Shown here one piece after another: positions 1 through 7,362 of a DNA stretch of 26,141 nucleotides. Both the position numbers and the translations under genes were made by a program. The notes under the pieces are model-generated. The model searched no databases, was not told where the DNA came from, and saw only the letters and a list, made by a program, of their open reading frames with translations. The DNA is taken from the NCBI RefSeq assembly GCF_000718985.1, contig NZ_JODL01000043.1, positions 1 through 26,141 on the forward strand. The letters are read 5' to 3'. The stretch's first letter is position 1; each line of letters opens with the position of its first letter. The DNA comes from Streptomyces megasporus (lineage in GTDB: Bacteria > Actinomycetota > Actinomycetes > Streptomycetales > Streptomycetaceae).

Positions 1-2
1 TC

Positions 3-80
3 GCCCGCGAGGTCTACCGCGCACTGACCACCCCAGCCACCGGACAAGTCACGCAAAACAGCCTCACCCCTGCGGCTTGA
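3..80 (+). CDS. C-terminal end of an unidentified gene cut by the window edge (possibly a transposase)
   Basis: Frame 3 is open from the left edge and stops with TGA at 78-80, giving about 25 C-terminal residues beginning AREVYRALTTPATG. The REVYRALT stretch vaguely recalls C-termini of IS110-type transposases, but this is an impression from memory and the fragment is too short to assign. No terminal inverted repeat or target duplication can be recognised, because the rest of the element lies outside the window. It could equally be the end of an ordinary gene. The 112 bp between this stop and the next gene contain only a weak CGTCC/GGACG hairpin near 110-135 and no clear promoter. Confidence 0.35.
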   Translation, partial: AREVYRALTTPATGQVTQNSLTPAA

Positions 81-192
81 CAACCATAGGAGCATCCCGC
101 CGCTCCGCCGTCCGCTCGTCTTTCGGACGACACGCCGCCCGCGCGGCCCGTCGTGAGGTTTGGACCCCCTCCTCCGGGCGACGATCGGAACC

Positions 193-1002
193 ATGCCCTC
201 CCCATCCCCTCGCCTCACCGCGGCGGTGTGCGCGACCCTGGCGGCCCTGCTCTCGACGCTCGTCGTGGCGGGCTGGGACCCACTGCTGTCCTTCGACGCC
301 CACGTCGCCTCCGAACTGCACCGCACGGCGCTCGCCGAGCCCGGCTGGACCCGGTTCAACCGGGTGCTGACCGACTGGGTGTGGGACCCCTGGACCATGC
401 GGGCCCTGCTGGCCGTGGTGTTCCTGTGGCTGTTGCTGCGCGGCGCGGCACGGCCGGCGCTCTGGGTGGCGGCCACCGCGCTCGTCGGCACCCTCCTCCA
501 GCAGGTGTTGAAGGCGCTCCTGGACCGTGACCGGCCGCGCTGGGAACGGCCCGTCGACTCCGCGGACTTCGCGGCGCTGCCCTCCGGGCACGCCATGACG
601 GCGGCGCTCACCTGTGGGCTGCTGCTGTGGCTGGCCCACCTGCGCGCGGTCCACCGGATCGCGCGTCTGGCCATGCTGTGGGCCGGCGCGATCACCGTGG
701 CCGGGGTGGGCTTCACCCGGGTCTACCTGGGTGTGCACTGGCCCACCGACGTGGTCACCGGCTGGCTGCTGGGCATCGCCGTGGCCGCGGCCGCGGCCGC
801 GCTGTGGCAGCGGCGCGACTCCCCCCGCCCCCGGCCGAGAGAACGCCGACCGGAGGAGGCCGGGAGCGTGGCGCGCCGGTGGCGCCCTGACGAGACGGAG
901 CAGCCGGGCGAAAGGGGCCGATCTCGGGCGATCCCCCGCGTCGCCCGAGATCGGCACAGCTCGGGATCCGGGCATCGGCCGCCCGGCCCCGAGGACCAAT
1001 GA
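193..1002 (+). CDS. PAP2-family membrane phosphatase
   Basis: This is a 269-residue integral membrane phosphatase of the PAP2 (phosphatidic acid phosphatase type 2) superfamily, which dephosphorylates lipid phosphates or undecaprenyl pyrophosphate at the membrane. The three signature motifs are all present: K107-x6-R114-P115, PSGH at 130-133 and R176-x5-H182-x3-D186, the last two carrying the catalytic histidines. Hydrophobic segments fill residues 8-30, about 70-105, 135-150 and 155-210. ATG at 193 is chosen because it starts directly before the first membrane segment; an in-frame ATG at 160 would add 11 residues. The last 65 residues are Arg/Pro-rich, not membrane-like, and their DNA contains a strong hairpin (917-955). 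The exact substrate cannot be told from sequence. Confidence 0.88.
   Translation: MPSPSPRLTAAVCATLAALLSTLVVAGWDPLLSFDAHVASELHRTALAEPGWTRFNRVLTDWVWDPWTMRALLAVVFLWLLLRGAARPALWVAATALVGTLLQQVLKALLDRDRPRWERPVDSADFAALPSGHAMTAALTCGLLLWLAHLRAVHRIARLAMLWAGAITVAGVGFTRVYLGVHWPTDVVTGWLLGIAVAAAAAALWQRRDSPRPRPRERRPEEAGSVARRWRPDETEQPGERGRSRAIPRVARDRHSSGSGHRPPGPEDQ
917..955 (+). terminator. Perfect 15-bp hairpin inside the PAP2 gene tail
   Basis: Arms GCCGATCTCGGGCGA (917-931) and its exact complement (941-955) flank a 9-nt loop. There is no T-run. It sits within the coding sequence of the phosphatase tail, 45 bp before its stop and about 90 bp before the TetR gene. It looks like an intrinsic terminator or mRNA 3'-end stabiliser, or possibly a protein-binding palindrome. 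Confidence 0.5.
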
Positions 1003-1011
1003 GTATATTGG
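996..1011. promoter_or_regulatory. Palindrome over a -10 box before the TetR gene (candidate autoregulatory operator)
   Basis: CCAAT (996-1000) and ATTGG (1007-1011) form exact 5-bp arms around GAGTAT. The centre and right arm include TATATT (1004-1009), a plausible -10 box 32 bp before the TetR start, and the left arm overlaps the stop codon of the PAP2 gene. It is AT-rich in an otherwise GC-rich region. Many TetR proteins bind palindromes of this size in their own promoter; the assignment here is by position only. I see no convincing -35. Confidence 0.45.
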
Positions 1012-1041
1012 CCCGCAGCCAGTCAACGCAGGAGTTACAGG

Positions 1042-1698
1042 ATGTCCCCTCGCAGCGCATCGGTCAATGAGGAATTGCGCCGACGGTCCCGTGAGCGGCT
1101 GCTGCAGGCGACGGTGGAGCTGGTCGACGAGCGCGGCTACGAGGCGACCACACTGGGAGACATCGCGGATCGGGCGGGTTCGGCGCGGGGGCTGGTGTCG
1201 TACTACTTCCCGGGCAAGCGGCAACTGCTGCAGTCGGCCGTCCACCGGCTGATGCACCTCACCCTGGCCGAGGCGCTGGAGCGCGAACCGCTGCCCACGG
1301 GGCCGGACGCGGGGCGGGAGTCGTTGGCCCGTGCGATCGACGCCATCCTCGGGCTGGCCCGTGACCGGCCGACGCTCATGCGCACCCACATGGCCGGGAT
1401 CCTCCAGCAGGAGGGCTTCGTCCAGTGCGACGAACAGCAGCGCCTGGCCGCGCTGCTGCGCGAGACCGTCGCCCGCTACGGGTCGCGCGCCCCGGACACC
1501 GACTATCCGATGCTGCGGGCGCTGCTGATGGGGGCCGTCTTCGCCGTCCTGCTGCCCGGGGCGCCCATGCCCATGGCGCGACTGCGCGCCGAGCTGTTCG
1601 GGCGGTACGGGCTGGACTGGGAGTTGGGGTTCCCGCCGGAGGCCCCCGAGGAGGCGTCCGGCGGGATCTCACTGCTGCCGCTGACGGGTCAGCGGTAG
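1042..1698 (+). CDS. TetR-family transcriptional regulator
   Basis: This 218-residue protein has the TetR layout: a DNA-binding domain at residues about 12-62 followed by a helical ligand domain. The helix-turn-helix is read from TTLGDIADRAGSARGLVSYY with the usual Y-Y-F-x-x-K turn after it (YYFPGKRQLL). ATG at 1042 is preceded by GGAG at 1031-1034. The ligand domain gives no hint of the inducer. It follows the PAP2 gene by 39 bp on the same strand, and its last 10 bp overlap the convergent LVIVD-repeat gene. A palindrome over its -10 region suggests autoregulation, with the PAP2 gene or a gene outside the window as other possible targets. Confidence 0.9.
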   Translation: MSPRSASVNEELRRRSRERLLQATVELVDERGYEATTLGDIADRAGSARGLVSYYFPGKRQLLQSAVHRLMHLTLAEALEREPLPTGPDAGRESLARAIDAILGLARDRPTLMRTHMAGILQQEGFVQCDEQQRLAALLRETVARYGSRAPDTDYPMLRALLMGAVFAVLLPGAPMPMARLRAELFGRYGLDWELGFPPEAPEEASGGISLLPLTGQR

Positions 1699-3170
1699 TC
1701 GGGCTGGGTCTGGGCGTTGAACTCCCGGAGCTTGACGCGCTCGGCGCCGGCGACGCGCCGGTCCCGGATCTCCAGCACGTCGAAGCCCATCCGGATGTCG
1801 TTCGAGTAGACGTGGCCGTTGTAGTAGTACGCCGACCAGGAGCCGCCGACGGCGTCGGGGTCGGAGTACGGACCGCGCTCGAAGTACCCGATCTCCCTCG
1901 GCTTGGTGGAGTCGGTGAACTCCCAGACGGAGACACCGCCCTGGTACCACGCCTGGACCATGACGTCCCGGCCCTTGACCGGGATCAGCGAGCCGTTGTG
2001 GGCGACGCAGTTCTCGGTGTCGGCCTGGTGGCGGGGGATCTTGAAGTAGCTCTTGAACACCAGCTCGCGGTCGTCGCCCTTGCCGGTGATGTGGTAGATG
2101 CCGTTGGCGCCGCGCTTGTCGCCGACCTCGGCGTTGCAGGTGGCGCCGACGCCGCCGCCCAGCTCGTCGGTGAAGACGACCTTGCGGCCGTTCTCGCTGA
2201 AGGTCGCTGAGTGCCAGAACGCGAAGTTCTCGTTGTCCTGGACCCGGTCGACGACGCGGGGCTCGGCGGGGTCGGAGATGTCCATCAGGATGCCGTCGCC
2301 CATGCACGCGCCCGCGGCGATCTCCAGCTCGGGGAAGGCCGTGATGTCGTGGCAGCCCGTGGTCGGCGTGACGTTCGGGTTCTTCGGCGCGCCGGGGTTG
2401 CCGCCGTCCGGGAAGAGGACGGGGAAGTCGACGAGCGACGCCTTCTCGGGCGCCGTGCGGGGCACCTTGACGATCGAGATGCCGTCGTGCGGCGGTTGGC
2501 AGTCGGGGAAGGTCTCGTCCGGGAAGTAGGAGGAGACGTAGAGGTAGACGTCCTTGCGGTCGGGCACCAGCGTGTGGGTGTGCGAGCCGCAGGCGGTCTC
2601 GACGGAGGCGACGTACCTCGGGTTGCGCTTGTCGCTGATGTCGAAGACCTTGATGCCCTCCCAGGCGCTCTTCTCCGTCGGCGGCTTGGCGGTGCTGTGG
2701 CAGGAGTCGTCGCTGCGCGAGGAGTCGGTGGACAGGAAGAGCAGGTCGCCGGAGACGGAGATGTCGTTCTGTCCGCCCGGGCAGAGGACCTGGCTCACGA
2801 TCTTCGGGGACTTCGGGCGGCCGATGTCGTAGACGGTGAAGCCGTCGTAGTTGCCGGCGAAGGCGTAGCGGCCCTGGAAGGCCAGGTCCGTGTTGAGCCC
2901 CTTCAACGCCCCCTTGGGCAGGTTGGTCAGGTGGGAGACGTTCCTGCTGTGGACGACCTCGTCCACCGCGGGGATCTCGCCTCTGTCGATGGCGGTCCGG
3001 GCTTCCGCTCGATGCCGCTTCGACGCCTTCGCCGGCGTGCCCGAGGGATCGCCCGGGTCGGGGATGGCCGTCGCCGGTCCGGCGGCGAGGAGCGTGGCCA
3101 GCAGGCCGAACATGGCCGCTGCCGCGCCGAGGCGCCTGCGTCGTGCGCGGGGTCTGGGCAACGACGTCAC
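1689..3170 (-). CDS. Secreted LVIVD-repeat beta-propeller protein
   Basis: This 493-residue exported protein has an N-terminal Sec-type signal: an Arg-rich start (RPRARRRR), then a hydrophobic stretch ending GPATA. The mature part carries repeated blades of the LVIVD type, for example FTVYDIGRPKSPKIVSQVLC, IKVFDISDKRNPRYVASVE, ILMDISDPAEPRVVDRVQ and VSVWEFTDSTKPREIGYFE, each a V-x-D-I-x-x-x-x-x-P strand-turn. The family has no established activity. The GTG start at 3170 is preceded by GGAGG with a 6-nt gap. An open frame continues upstream to 4196 but runs through the divergent DUF305 gene and is not coding. The gene is divergent from a DUF305 lipoprotein, which suggests joint function outside the membrane. 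Several Cys residues in the mature part could form disulphides. Confidence 0.82.
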   Translation of the reverse strand: MTSLPRPRARRRRLGAAAAMFGLLATLLAAGPATAIPDPGDPSGTPAKASKRHRAEARTAIDRGEIPAVDEVVHSRNVSHLTNLPKGALKGLNTDLAFQGRYAFAGNYDGFTVYDIGRPKSPKIVSQVLCPGGQNDISVSGDLLFLSTDSSRSDDSCHSTAKPPTEKSAWEGIKVFDISDKRNPRYVASVETACGSHTHTLVPDRKDVYLYVSSYFPDETFPDCQPPHDGISIVKVPRTAPEKASLVDFPVLFPDGGNPGAPKNPNVTPTTGCHDITAFPELEIAAGACMGDGILMDISDPAEPRVVDRVQDNENFAFWHSATFSENGRKVVFTDELGGGVGATCNAEVGDKRGANGIYHITGKGDDRELVFKSYFKIPRHQADTENCVAHNGSLIPVKGRDVMVQAWYQGGVSVWEFTDSTKPREIGYFERGPYSDPDAVGGSWSAYYYNGHVYSNDIRMGFDVLEIRDRRVAGAERVKLREFNAQTQPDYR

Positions 3171-3292
3171 TGCTTTCCTCCCTGTCGGTCCGCGTGTCCG
3201 TTCCGGGTTGAGCGGATGGCGGACCTCGGCAGTATGGCCCTCCGTGCTCCCGCCCCGACAGGGGAGAACGACGCGGTGTTCACCGACGGTGT

Positions 3293-3322
3293 CCGATCCG
3301 GACATGTCCGTGCCAGGATCGG
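3293..3322. promoter_or_regulatory. Nested inverted repeats between the LVIVD and DUF305 genes
   Basis: CCGATCC (3293-3299) and GGATCGG (3316-3322) enclose the exact palindrome GGACATGTCC (3300-3309). The element lies 35 bp before the DUF305 start and 123 bp before the LVIVD start, where a shared regulator of the divergent pair might bind. No clear -35/-10 pair was found in this 186-bp gap. Function is inferred from position only. Confidence 0.3.
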
Positions 3323-3356
3323 GGAACCGGCGTAATCCCGCGCTACAGGAGGAACA

Positions 3357-4064
3357 GTGACGGACCGTCACGGATTCCGGCCGCCCTTTCCCGCGCTTCC
3401 GCTCGTGTCGACCGCACTGACCGTGCTGGCCGTGCTGGCCGTGTCGACGGGACTGACCGGCTGCGACGACGACTCCGGGAAGGCGGCCCCCACCGGGGGC
3501 GGGCCCTCCGTGATCGCGCCCGGCGCACCGGGGGAGGCGGCCGAGACGCTCTCCGCCGAGGAGGCCGCGAAGGCGGGTGAGAGAAGCGAGGCCGAGCCCA
3601 ACGATGCGGACTTCGCGTACGTCTCGATGATGATCGAGCACCACGGGCAGGCCCTGGTGATGACCGACCTGGCCGAGAAGCACGCGGAGTCGGAGAAGGT
3701 GCGCCGGCTCGCGGACCGGATCTCCGCGGCCCAGGGGCCGGAGATCCGGGCGATGCGCGGTTGGCTCCGGCGCAACGGCGCGGAGGACGGCGGCGGCCAC
3801 GGTGGTCACGACGGGCACGGCGGGCACGACGGCGCGTCGATGCCGGGCATGGCGACCGAGAAGCAGCTCGACGAGTTGCGGGCGGCCCGCGGCGCCGACT
3901 TCGACAAGCTGTTCCTGACCCTGATGATCGCCCACCACGAGGGGGCCGTGACAATGGCCGAAAACGCGGTGCGGGACGGACGGGACACCCAGGTCCAGGA
4001 GATGGCCGGTGACGTGGCCGTCCAACAGACCGCCGAGATCAACCGGATGCGCGCGATGCTCTAG
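3357..4064 (+). CDS. His-rich DUF305 lipoprotein
   Basis: This 235-residue lipoprotein has a lipobox LTGC with Cys36 as the lipidation site, so it should be anchored to the outer face of the membrane. The body is a DUF305 (ferritin-like four-helix) domain with its two hallmark motifs MMIEHHGQA (91-99) and LMIAHHEGA (189-197). Between them lies a Gly/His stretch with His148, 151, 154 and 157, followed by SMPGM. Paired HH motifs, the His cluster and Met residues suggest metal binding; the DUF305 protein CopM of cyanobacteria binds copper, but copper here is inference. The GTG start follows AGGAGG (3347-3352) by 4 nt. The gene is divergent from the LVIVD-repeat gene and is followed at once by a terminator hairpin. 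Confidence 0.88.
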   Translation: MTDRHGFRPPFPALPLVSTALTVLAVLAVSTGLTGCDDDSGKAAPTGGGPSVIAPGAPGEAAETLSAEEAAKAGERSEAEPNDADFAYVSMMIEHHGQALVMTDLAEKHAESEKVRRLADRISAAQGPEIRAMRGWLRRNGAEDGGGHGGHDGHGGHDGASMPGMATEKQLDELRAARGADFDKLFLTLMIAHHEGAVTMAENAVRDGRDTQVQEMAGDVAVQQTAEINRMRAML

Positions 4065-4095
4065 CGGTCCGCCGGGGCCGCCCCCGGGCGGACCG
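4065..4095 (+). terminator. Terminator hairpin after the DUF305 gene
   Basis: CGGTCCGCC (4065-4073) and GGCGGACCG (4087-4095) are exact complements and begin on the base after the stop codon. The 13-nt loop can pair further (GGGG with CCCC). No T-run follows, as is usual for actinobacterial terminators. Confidence 0.6.
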
Positions 4096-4218
4096 GCGGA
4101 CGGGGACGGGCGCCCCCTGGCGCATCGCGCGTCCCCGTTCCCGTCCGCCGCCCCGCGGTGGGATGCTGGAGGTCTCCGAGCGGAGTCCGGGCGCATCCCG
4201 GGCGGAAGGAGCCGTGTC

Positions 4219-5589
4219 GTGGGCGATCCGCTTCGTGTCGCGGTGGTCGGGTCGGGGCCCAGCGGGGTCTACACGGCGCAGGCCCTGGTGGAACGGCAGG
4301 GAACGCCGGACGTGGCGGTCGACGTGCTGGACCGCCTGCCGTGTCCGTATGGTCTGGTGCGCTACGGCGTCGCCCCGGACCACGAGAAGATCAAGTCGTT
4401 GCAGGACACCCTGCGCCGGGTGCTGGAGCACCCGCGGGTGCGCTTCCTGGGCAACGTCCCCGTCGGACGGAACGTCCCGGGCGGTGTGGGCACCGAGGAG
4501 CTGCTCTCCCTCTACCACGCGGTGGTGTACTGCGTCGGCGCGGCGGCCGACCGCCGGCTCGGCATCCCGGGCGAGGACCTTCCGGGCAGCTTCTCCGCGA
4601 CCGACTTCGTCTCCTGGTACAGCGCCCACCCGGACGCGGCCGCGTACCGCTTCGCCCTGGGGGTGCGGTCGGCCGTGGTGATCGGGGTCGGCAACGTCGC
4701 CGTCGACGTGGCGCGCTTCCTGGCGCACGACGCGGACGAGCTGCGCGGCACCGACGTGCCGCAGGCCGCGCTGGACACACTGGCCGCGGGCTCCCCCGCC
4801 GACGTCCACGTGGTGGGGCGGCGCGGCCCGTCCCAGGCGAAGTTCACCACCAAGGAGCTGCGCGAGCTGGACGCCCTGCCCGACGCCGAGGCCGTGGTGC
4901 GCCGGGAGGAGCTGGAACTCGACCCGGCGTACGGGGCCCCGGAGGCCCTGCCCGCCGTCGCCCGCCGGAACCTCGGCGTACTGGACGGCTGGGCGCGGCG
5001 GGAGCCGCGCGGACGGGCGCGCCGCGTGCGGCTGCGGTTCTTCCTGCGGCCCGTGGAGGTGCTCGCCGGTCGGGAGGGCGCCGTGCGCGCGGTGCGCTTC
5101 GAGCGGACGGCGCCGGACGGGCGCGGCGGCGTGACGGGCACGGGACGGTACGAGGAGATCCCGGCGGAACTGGTGCTGCGGTCGGTGGGCTACCGCGGCG
5201 TTCCGCTGCCGGGGCTGCCCTTCGACCGGACGGCGGGGACGGTGCCGCACGAGGCGGGACGGGTGCTGCGCGCCGGGGCGCCCTCGCCGGGCGAGTACGT
5301 CGCCGGGTGGATCAAGCGCGGCCCGACCGGGGTGATCGGCACCAACCGATCGTGCGCGAAGGAAACGGTCCGCTCGCTGCTGGAGGACGCCGGCGCCCTG
5401 CTCGGCCGCCGGATCTCCGGTGCCGATCCACTCCGGGCGCTGCGGGCGTCGGGCCACGAGCCGGTCGGGTGGCACGGCTGGCTCGACATCGAGCGGGCGG
5501 AGACGGAGCTGGGACGGAGCCTGCGCCGCGAGCGGGTGAAGATCCCCGACTGGGAGGGGCTGCTCGCGGCGGCGCGCCGCGCCGGTTGA
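4219..5589 (+). CDS. fprA: FprA-type ferredoxin/adrenodoxin-NADP+ reductase
   Basis: This 456-residue FAD flavoprotein transfers electrons between NADP(H) and ferredoxin, and matches the length and layout of mycobacterial FprA and mitochondrial adrenodoxin reductase. The FAD site GSGPSG is at residues 11-16. The second nucleotide site GVGNVAVDVARFL starts at 156, and VVGRRGPSQAKFTTKEL follows. The C-terminal motif GWIKRGPTGVIGTNR starts at 363 and is typical of the family. GTG at 4219 is chosen because GGAAGGA (4204-4210) lies 8 nt before it and the FAD motif follows 10 residues later; the frame is open further upstream without family similarity. No ferredoxin or P450 is adjacent, so its partner is unknown. 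It is convergent with the ArsR gene, with only 42 bp between the stops. Confidence 0.9.
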   Translation: MGDPLRVAVVGSGPSGVYTAQALVERQGTPDVAVDVLDRLPCPYGLVRYGVAPDHEKIKSLQDTLRRVLEHPRVRFLGNVPVGRNVPGGVGTEELLSLYHAVVYCVGAAADRRLGIPGEDLPGSFSATDFVSWYSAHPDAAAYRFALGVRSAVVIGVGNVAVDVARFLAHDADELRGTDVPQAALDTLAAGSPADVHVVGRRGPSQAKFTTKELRELDALPDAEAVVRREELELDPAYGAPEALPAVARRNLGVLDGWARREPRGRARRVRLRFFLRPVEVLAGREGAVRAVRFERTAPDGRGGVTGTGRYEEIPAELVLRSVGYRGVPLPGLPFDRTAGTVPHEAGRVLRAGAPSPGEYVAGWIKRGPTGVIGTNRSCAKETVRSLLEDAGALLGRRISGADPLRALRASGHEPVGWHGWLDIERAETELGRSLRRERVKIPDWEGLLAAARRAG

Positions 5590-5631
5590 CCTCCCCCACC
5601 CGCCGTCCCGGGCCCCACGCCGATCGGCCGA

Positions 5632-5991
5632 TCAACCGCCGAGTCGCTCCGCCTGCCGGTCGGCCGCGGTGAGCACGCTGCCCAGCAAACCGGGGAAGAG
5701 CCGCTCCAGATCGTCGCGGCGCAGGGTGCTCATCTTCGCCGTGCCCCGGTAGCACTGGTGGATCAGGCCGCTCTCGCGCAGCACCCGGAAGTGGTGGGTG
5801 GTCGTGGACTTGCTGACCGGCAGGTCGAAGCCCGAGCAGGCCAGATCCTCCCGCGCGACCGCCAGAACGCGGACGATCCGCAGCCGCACGGGGTCGGAGA
5901 GCGCGTGCAGCACCTCTTCCAGCCGGATCTCCTCCGGAGCCGGGTGCTCCAGTTCTCGGCCGGTGGGCGGGGTCTGCGTTCGGGGCGTCAC
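5632..5991 (-). CDS. ArsR-family winged-helix regulator
   Basis: This 119-residue protein has the ArsR/SmtB winged helix from about residue 25: LEEVLHALSDPVRLRIVRVLA, then the recognition helix SKSTTTHHFRVLRESGLI and the wing. A single Cys (ACSGFDLPV) is present, but there is no ELCVCDL-type metal site, so metal sensing is unlikely from sequence. The GTG at 5991 is the only good start; the TACTAT -10 box (5998-6003) lies just 6 nt before it, so the mRNA is probably leaderless. It is divergent from the ene-reductase gene across a region rich in TACG/CGTA half-sites and probably represses both that gene and itself. Confidence 0.88.
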   Translation of the reverse strand: MTPRTQTPPTGRELEHPAPEEIRLEEVLHALSDPVRLRIVRVLAVAREDLACSGFDLPVSKSTTTHHFRVLRESGLIHQCYRGTAKMSTLRRDDLERLFPGLLGSVLTAADRQAERLGG

Positions 5992-5997
5992 ACCCTC

Positions 5998-6051
5998 ATA
6001 GTACGAGAGTCATCGTAGTTTGACATCCACCGTAATACGACGCCTACCGTA
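5998..6051. promoter_or_regulatory. Divergent promoter and operator region between the ArsR and ene-reductase genes
   Basis: On the minus strand, TACTAT (5998-6003) is the ArsR -10 box. TACGA (6002-6006) and TCGTA (6013-6017) are exact 5-bp inverted arms overlapping it. CGTAATACG (6031-6039) is a second palindrome, and TACGA/CGTA half-sites recur at 6036-6040 and 6048-6051. On the plus strand TTGACA (6020-6025) is a perfect -35 with a weak TACCGT (6045-6050) 19 bp later as -10. The repeated half-sites around both promoters fit an ArsR-type repressor; which are real contacts is inference. Confidence 0.5.
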
Positions 6052-6102
6052 TGAGCGCCGGAGGTCGGAACGTCCACCCCGGCCCCTTCGGAGGAGACCG
6101 CC

Positions 6103-7185
6103 GTGAGCGCACTGTTCGAGCCGTACACCCTGCGATCCCTGACCGTCCCCAACCGCGTCTGGATGTCGCCCATGTGCCAGTACTCCGCCGAGCCCACCGG
6201 GCCGGAGGCGGGCGTCGCCGGCGACTGGCACCTCGCCCACTACGGGGCGCGGGCGGTCGGCGGCACCGGGCTGATCCTGGTGGAGGCCACGGCCGTCTCG
6301 CCCGAGGGCCGGATCAGCCCCAACGACCTGGGCATCTGGAACGACCGGCAGGTGGAGGGCCTGCGGCGGATCACCGCCTTCCTCAAGGAGCGGGGCGCCG
6401 TCCCGGGCATCCAGCTCGCCCACGCCGGTCGCAAGGCCTCGACCGACGCGCCCTGGCGCGGCGGGGCGCCGCTGGACGCCGAGCACGGCGGCTGGGTCCC
6501 CCTCGCACCGAGCGCGGTGCCCTTCGACGAGGGACACCCGGTGCCGCACGAGCTGACGGAGGAGCGGATCGAGGAGGTGGTGCGGCAGTTCGCGGACGGC
6601 GCCCGCCGGGCCCTGGCGGCGGGTTTCGAGGTCGCCGAGATCCACGGCGCGCACGGCTACCTGATCGGCGAGTTCCTCTCCCCGCACAGCAACCGGCGCA
6701 CGGACGCCCACGGCGGGAGCTTCGAGAACCGCACGCGCTTCGCCCTGCGGGTCGTGGACGCGGTGCGGGAGGTGTGGCCGGAGGAACTGCCGCTGTTCTT
6801 CCGGATCTCGGCCACCGACTGGCTCCCGGAGAACGGCTGGACCACCGACGACACCGTACGGTTCGCCGGCGAGCTGCGGGAGCACGGCGTGGACCTGCTG
6901 GACGTCTCCAGCGGCGGCAACGCGCCCCGGGTGCGCATCCCGGTCGAACCCGGCTACCAGGTTCCCTTCGCCGCCCGCGTCCGGGCCGAGACCGGGCTTC
7001 CGGTGGCGGCGGTCGGTCTGATCACCGAGCCGGACCACGCCGAGAAGATCGTCGCCAACGGCGAGGCGGACGCCGTGCTGTTGGGTCGGGAGCTGCTGCG
7101 CGACCCGCACTGGGCACACCGCGCCGCGCGGGAGCTGGGCGAGGAGCCCGCGCGCGTGCCCGAGCAGTACGGCTGGGCCGTCTGA
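6103..7185 (+). CDS. YqjM-type NADH:flavin oxidoreductase (Old Yellow Enzyme family)
   Basis: This 360-residue FMN TIM-barrel enzyme reduces activated C=C bonds with NAD(P)H. It belongs to the thermophilic-like (YqjM) subgroup: the N-terminal SPMCQYS places the redox-tuning Cys at residue 25. [18 protein letters not shown] with substrate-binding H181 and H184, and [19 protein letters not shown] follow in family order, with the phosphate-binding region near the C-terminus ([21 protein letters not shown]). The GTG start at 6103 has GGAGGAG (6090-6096) before it. Divergence from an ArsR gene across a repeat-rich region suggests induction by electrophiles or redox-active compounds. The physiological substrate is unknown. 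Confidence 0.92.
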   Translation: MSALFEPYTLRSLTVPNRVWMSPMCQYSAEPTGPEAGVAGDWHLAHYGARAVGGTGLILVEATAVSPEGRISPNDLGIWNDRQVEGLRRITAFLKERGAVPGIQLAHAGRKASTDAPWRGGAPLDAEHGGWVPLAPSAVPFDEGHPVPHELTEERIEEVVRQFADGARRALAAGFEVAEIHGAHGYLIGEFLSPHSNRRTDAHGGSFENRTRFALRVVDAVREVWPEELPLFFRISATDWLPENGWTTDDTVRFAGELREHGVDLLDVSSGGNAPRVRIPVEPGYQVPFAARVRAETGLPVAAVGLITEPDHAEKIVANGEADAVLLGRELLRDPHWAHRAARELGEEPARVPEQYGWAV

Positions 7186-7243
7186 CCCGCCGTCCCCTCC
7201 GGCACGACCGCGACACCACCACGCAAAAGCCGCGCAAGAGCCG

Positions 7244-7269
7244 CGGGAACGCTCCCGGGAGCGTTCCCG
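7244..7269 (+). terminator. Perfect 26-bp palindrome after the ene-reductase gene
   Basis: The 26 bp read the same on both strands. As RNA they fold to an 11-bp stem with a CCGG tetraloop, 58 nt after the stop codon, which suits a terminator for the ene-reductase. It can also be read as two abutting 12-bp LacI-like sites, GGGAACGCTCCC (7245-7256) and GGGAGCGTTCCC (7257-7268), each centred on CG. Terminator is preferred because no LacI gene is next to it. Confidence 0.5.
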
Positions 7270-7324
7270 TCGGAACGCGGCCGGCGGCGAGGGACGACGG
7301 TCGGCGACCGGGATCGGCGTCCGG

Positions 7325-7354
7325 CTGAAAACAGTCGGTGCCGCCCAGTAGAGT
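7325..7354 (+). promoter_or_regulatory. Leaderless promoter of ung
   Basis: CTGAAA (7325-7330) and TAGAGT (7349-7354) are separated by 18 bp. The -10 ends 8 nt before the GTG at 7363 and no Shine-Dalgarno is visible, so transcription should begin at or next to the start codon. Confidence 0.5.
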
Positions 7355-7362
7355 GACCGCCC

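Noticed and set aside
64..1389. A 441-codon antisense frame over the PAP2 and TetR genes
   Set aside because: It overlaps two confidently assigned genes and has a Pro/Arg/Gly/Gln-rich sequence without any domain.
2211..3335. A 374-codon plus-strand frame opposite the LVIVD gene
   Set aside because: It is Val/Gly/Asp-rich and is the complement of the propeller codons; there is no ribosome site and no known fold.
3171..4196. Upstream extension of the LVIVD gene to an 835-residue protein
   Set aside because: The extra part is antisense to the DUF305 gene, and a signal peptide with GGAGG marks the true start at 3170.
5622..5633. GATCGGCCGATC palindrome between fprA and arsR
   Set aside because: It is only 12 bp, has no loop and overlaps the arsR stop; short palindromes of this kind are common in GC-rich DNA.
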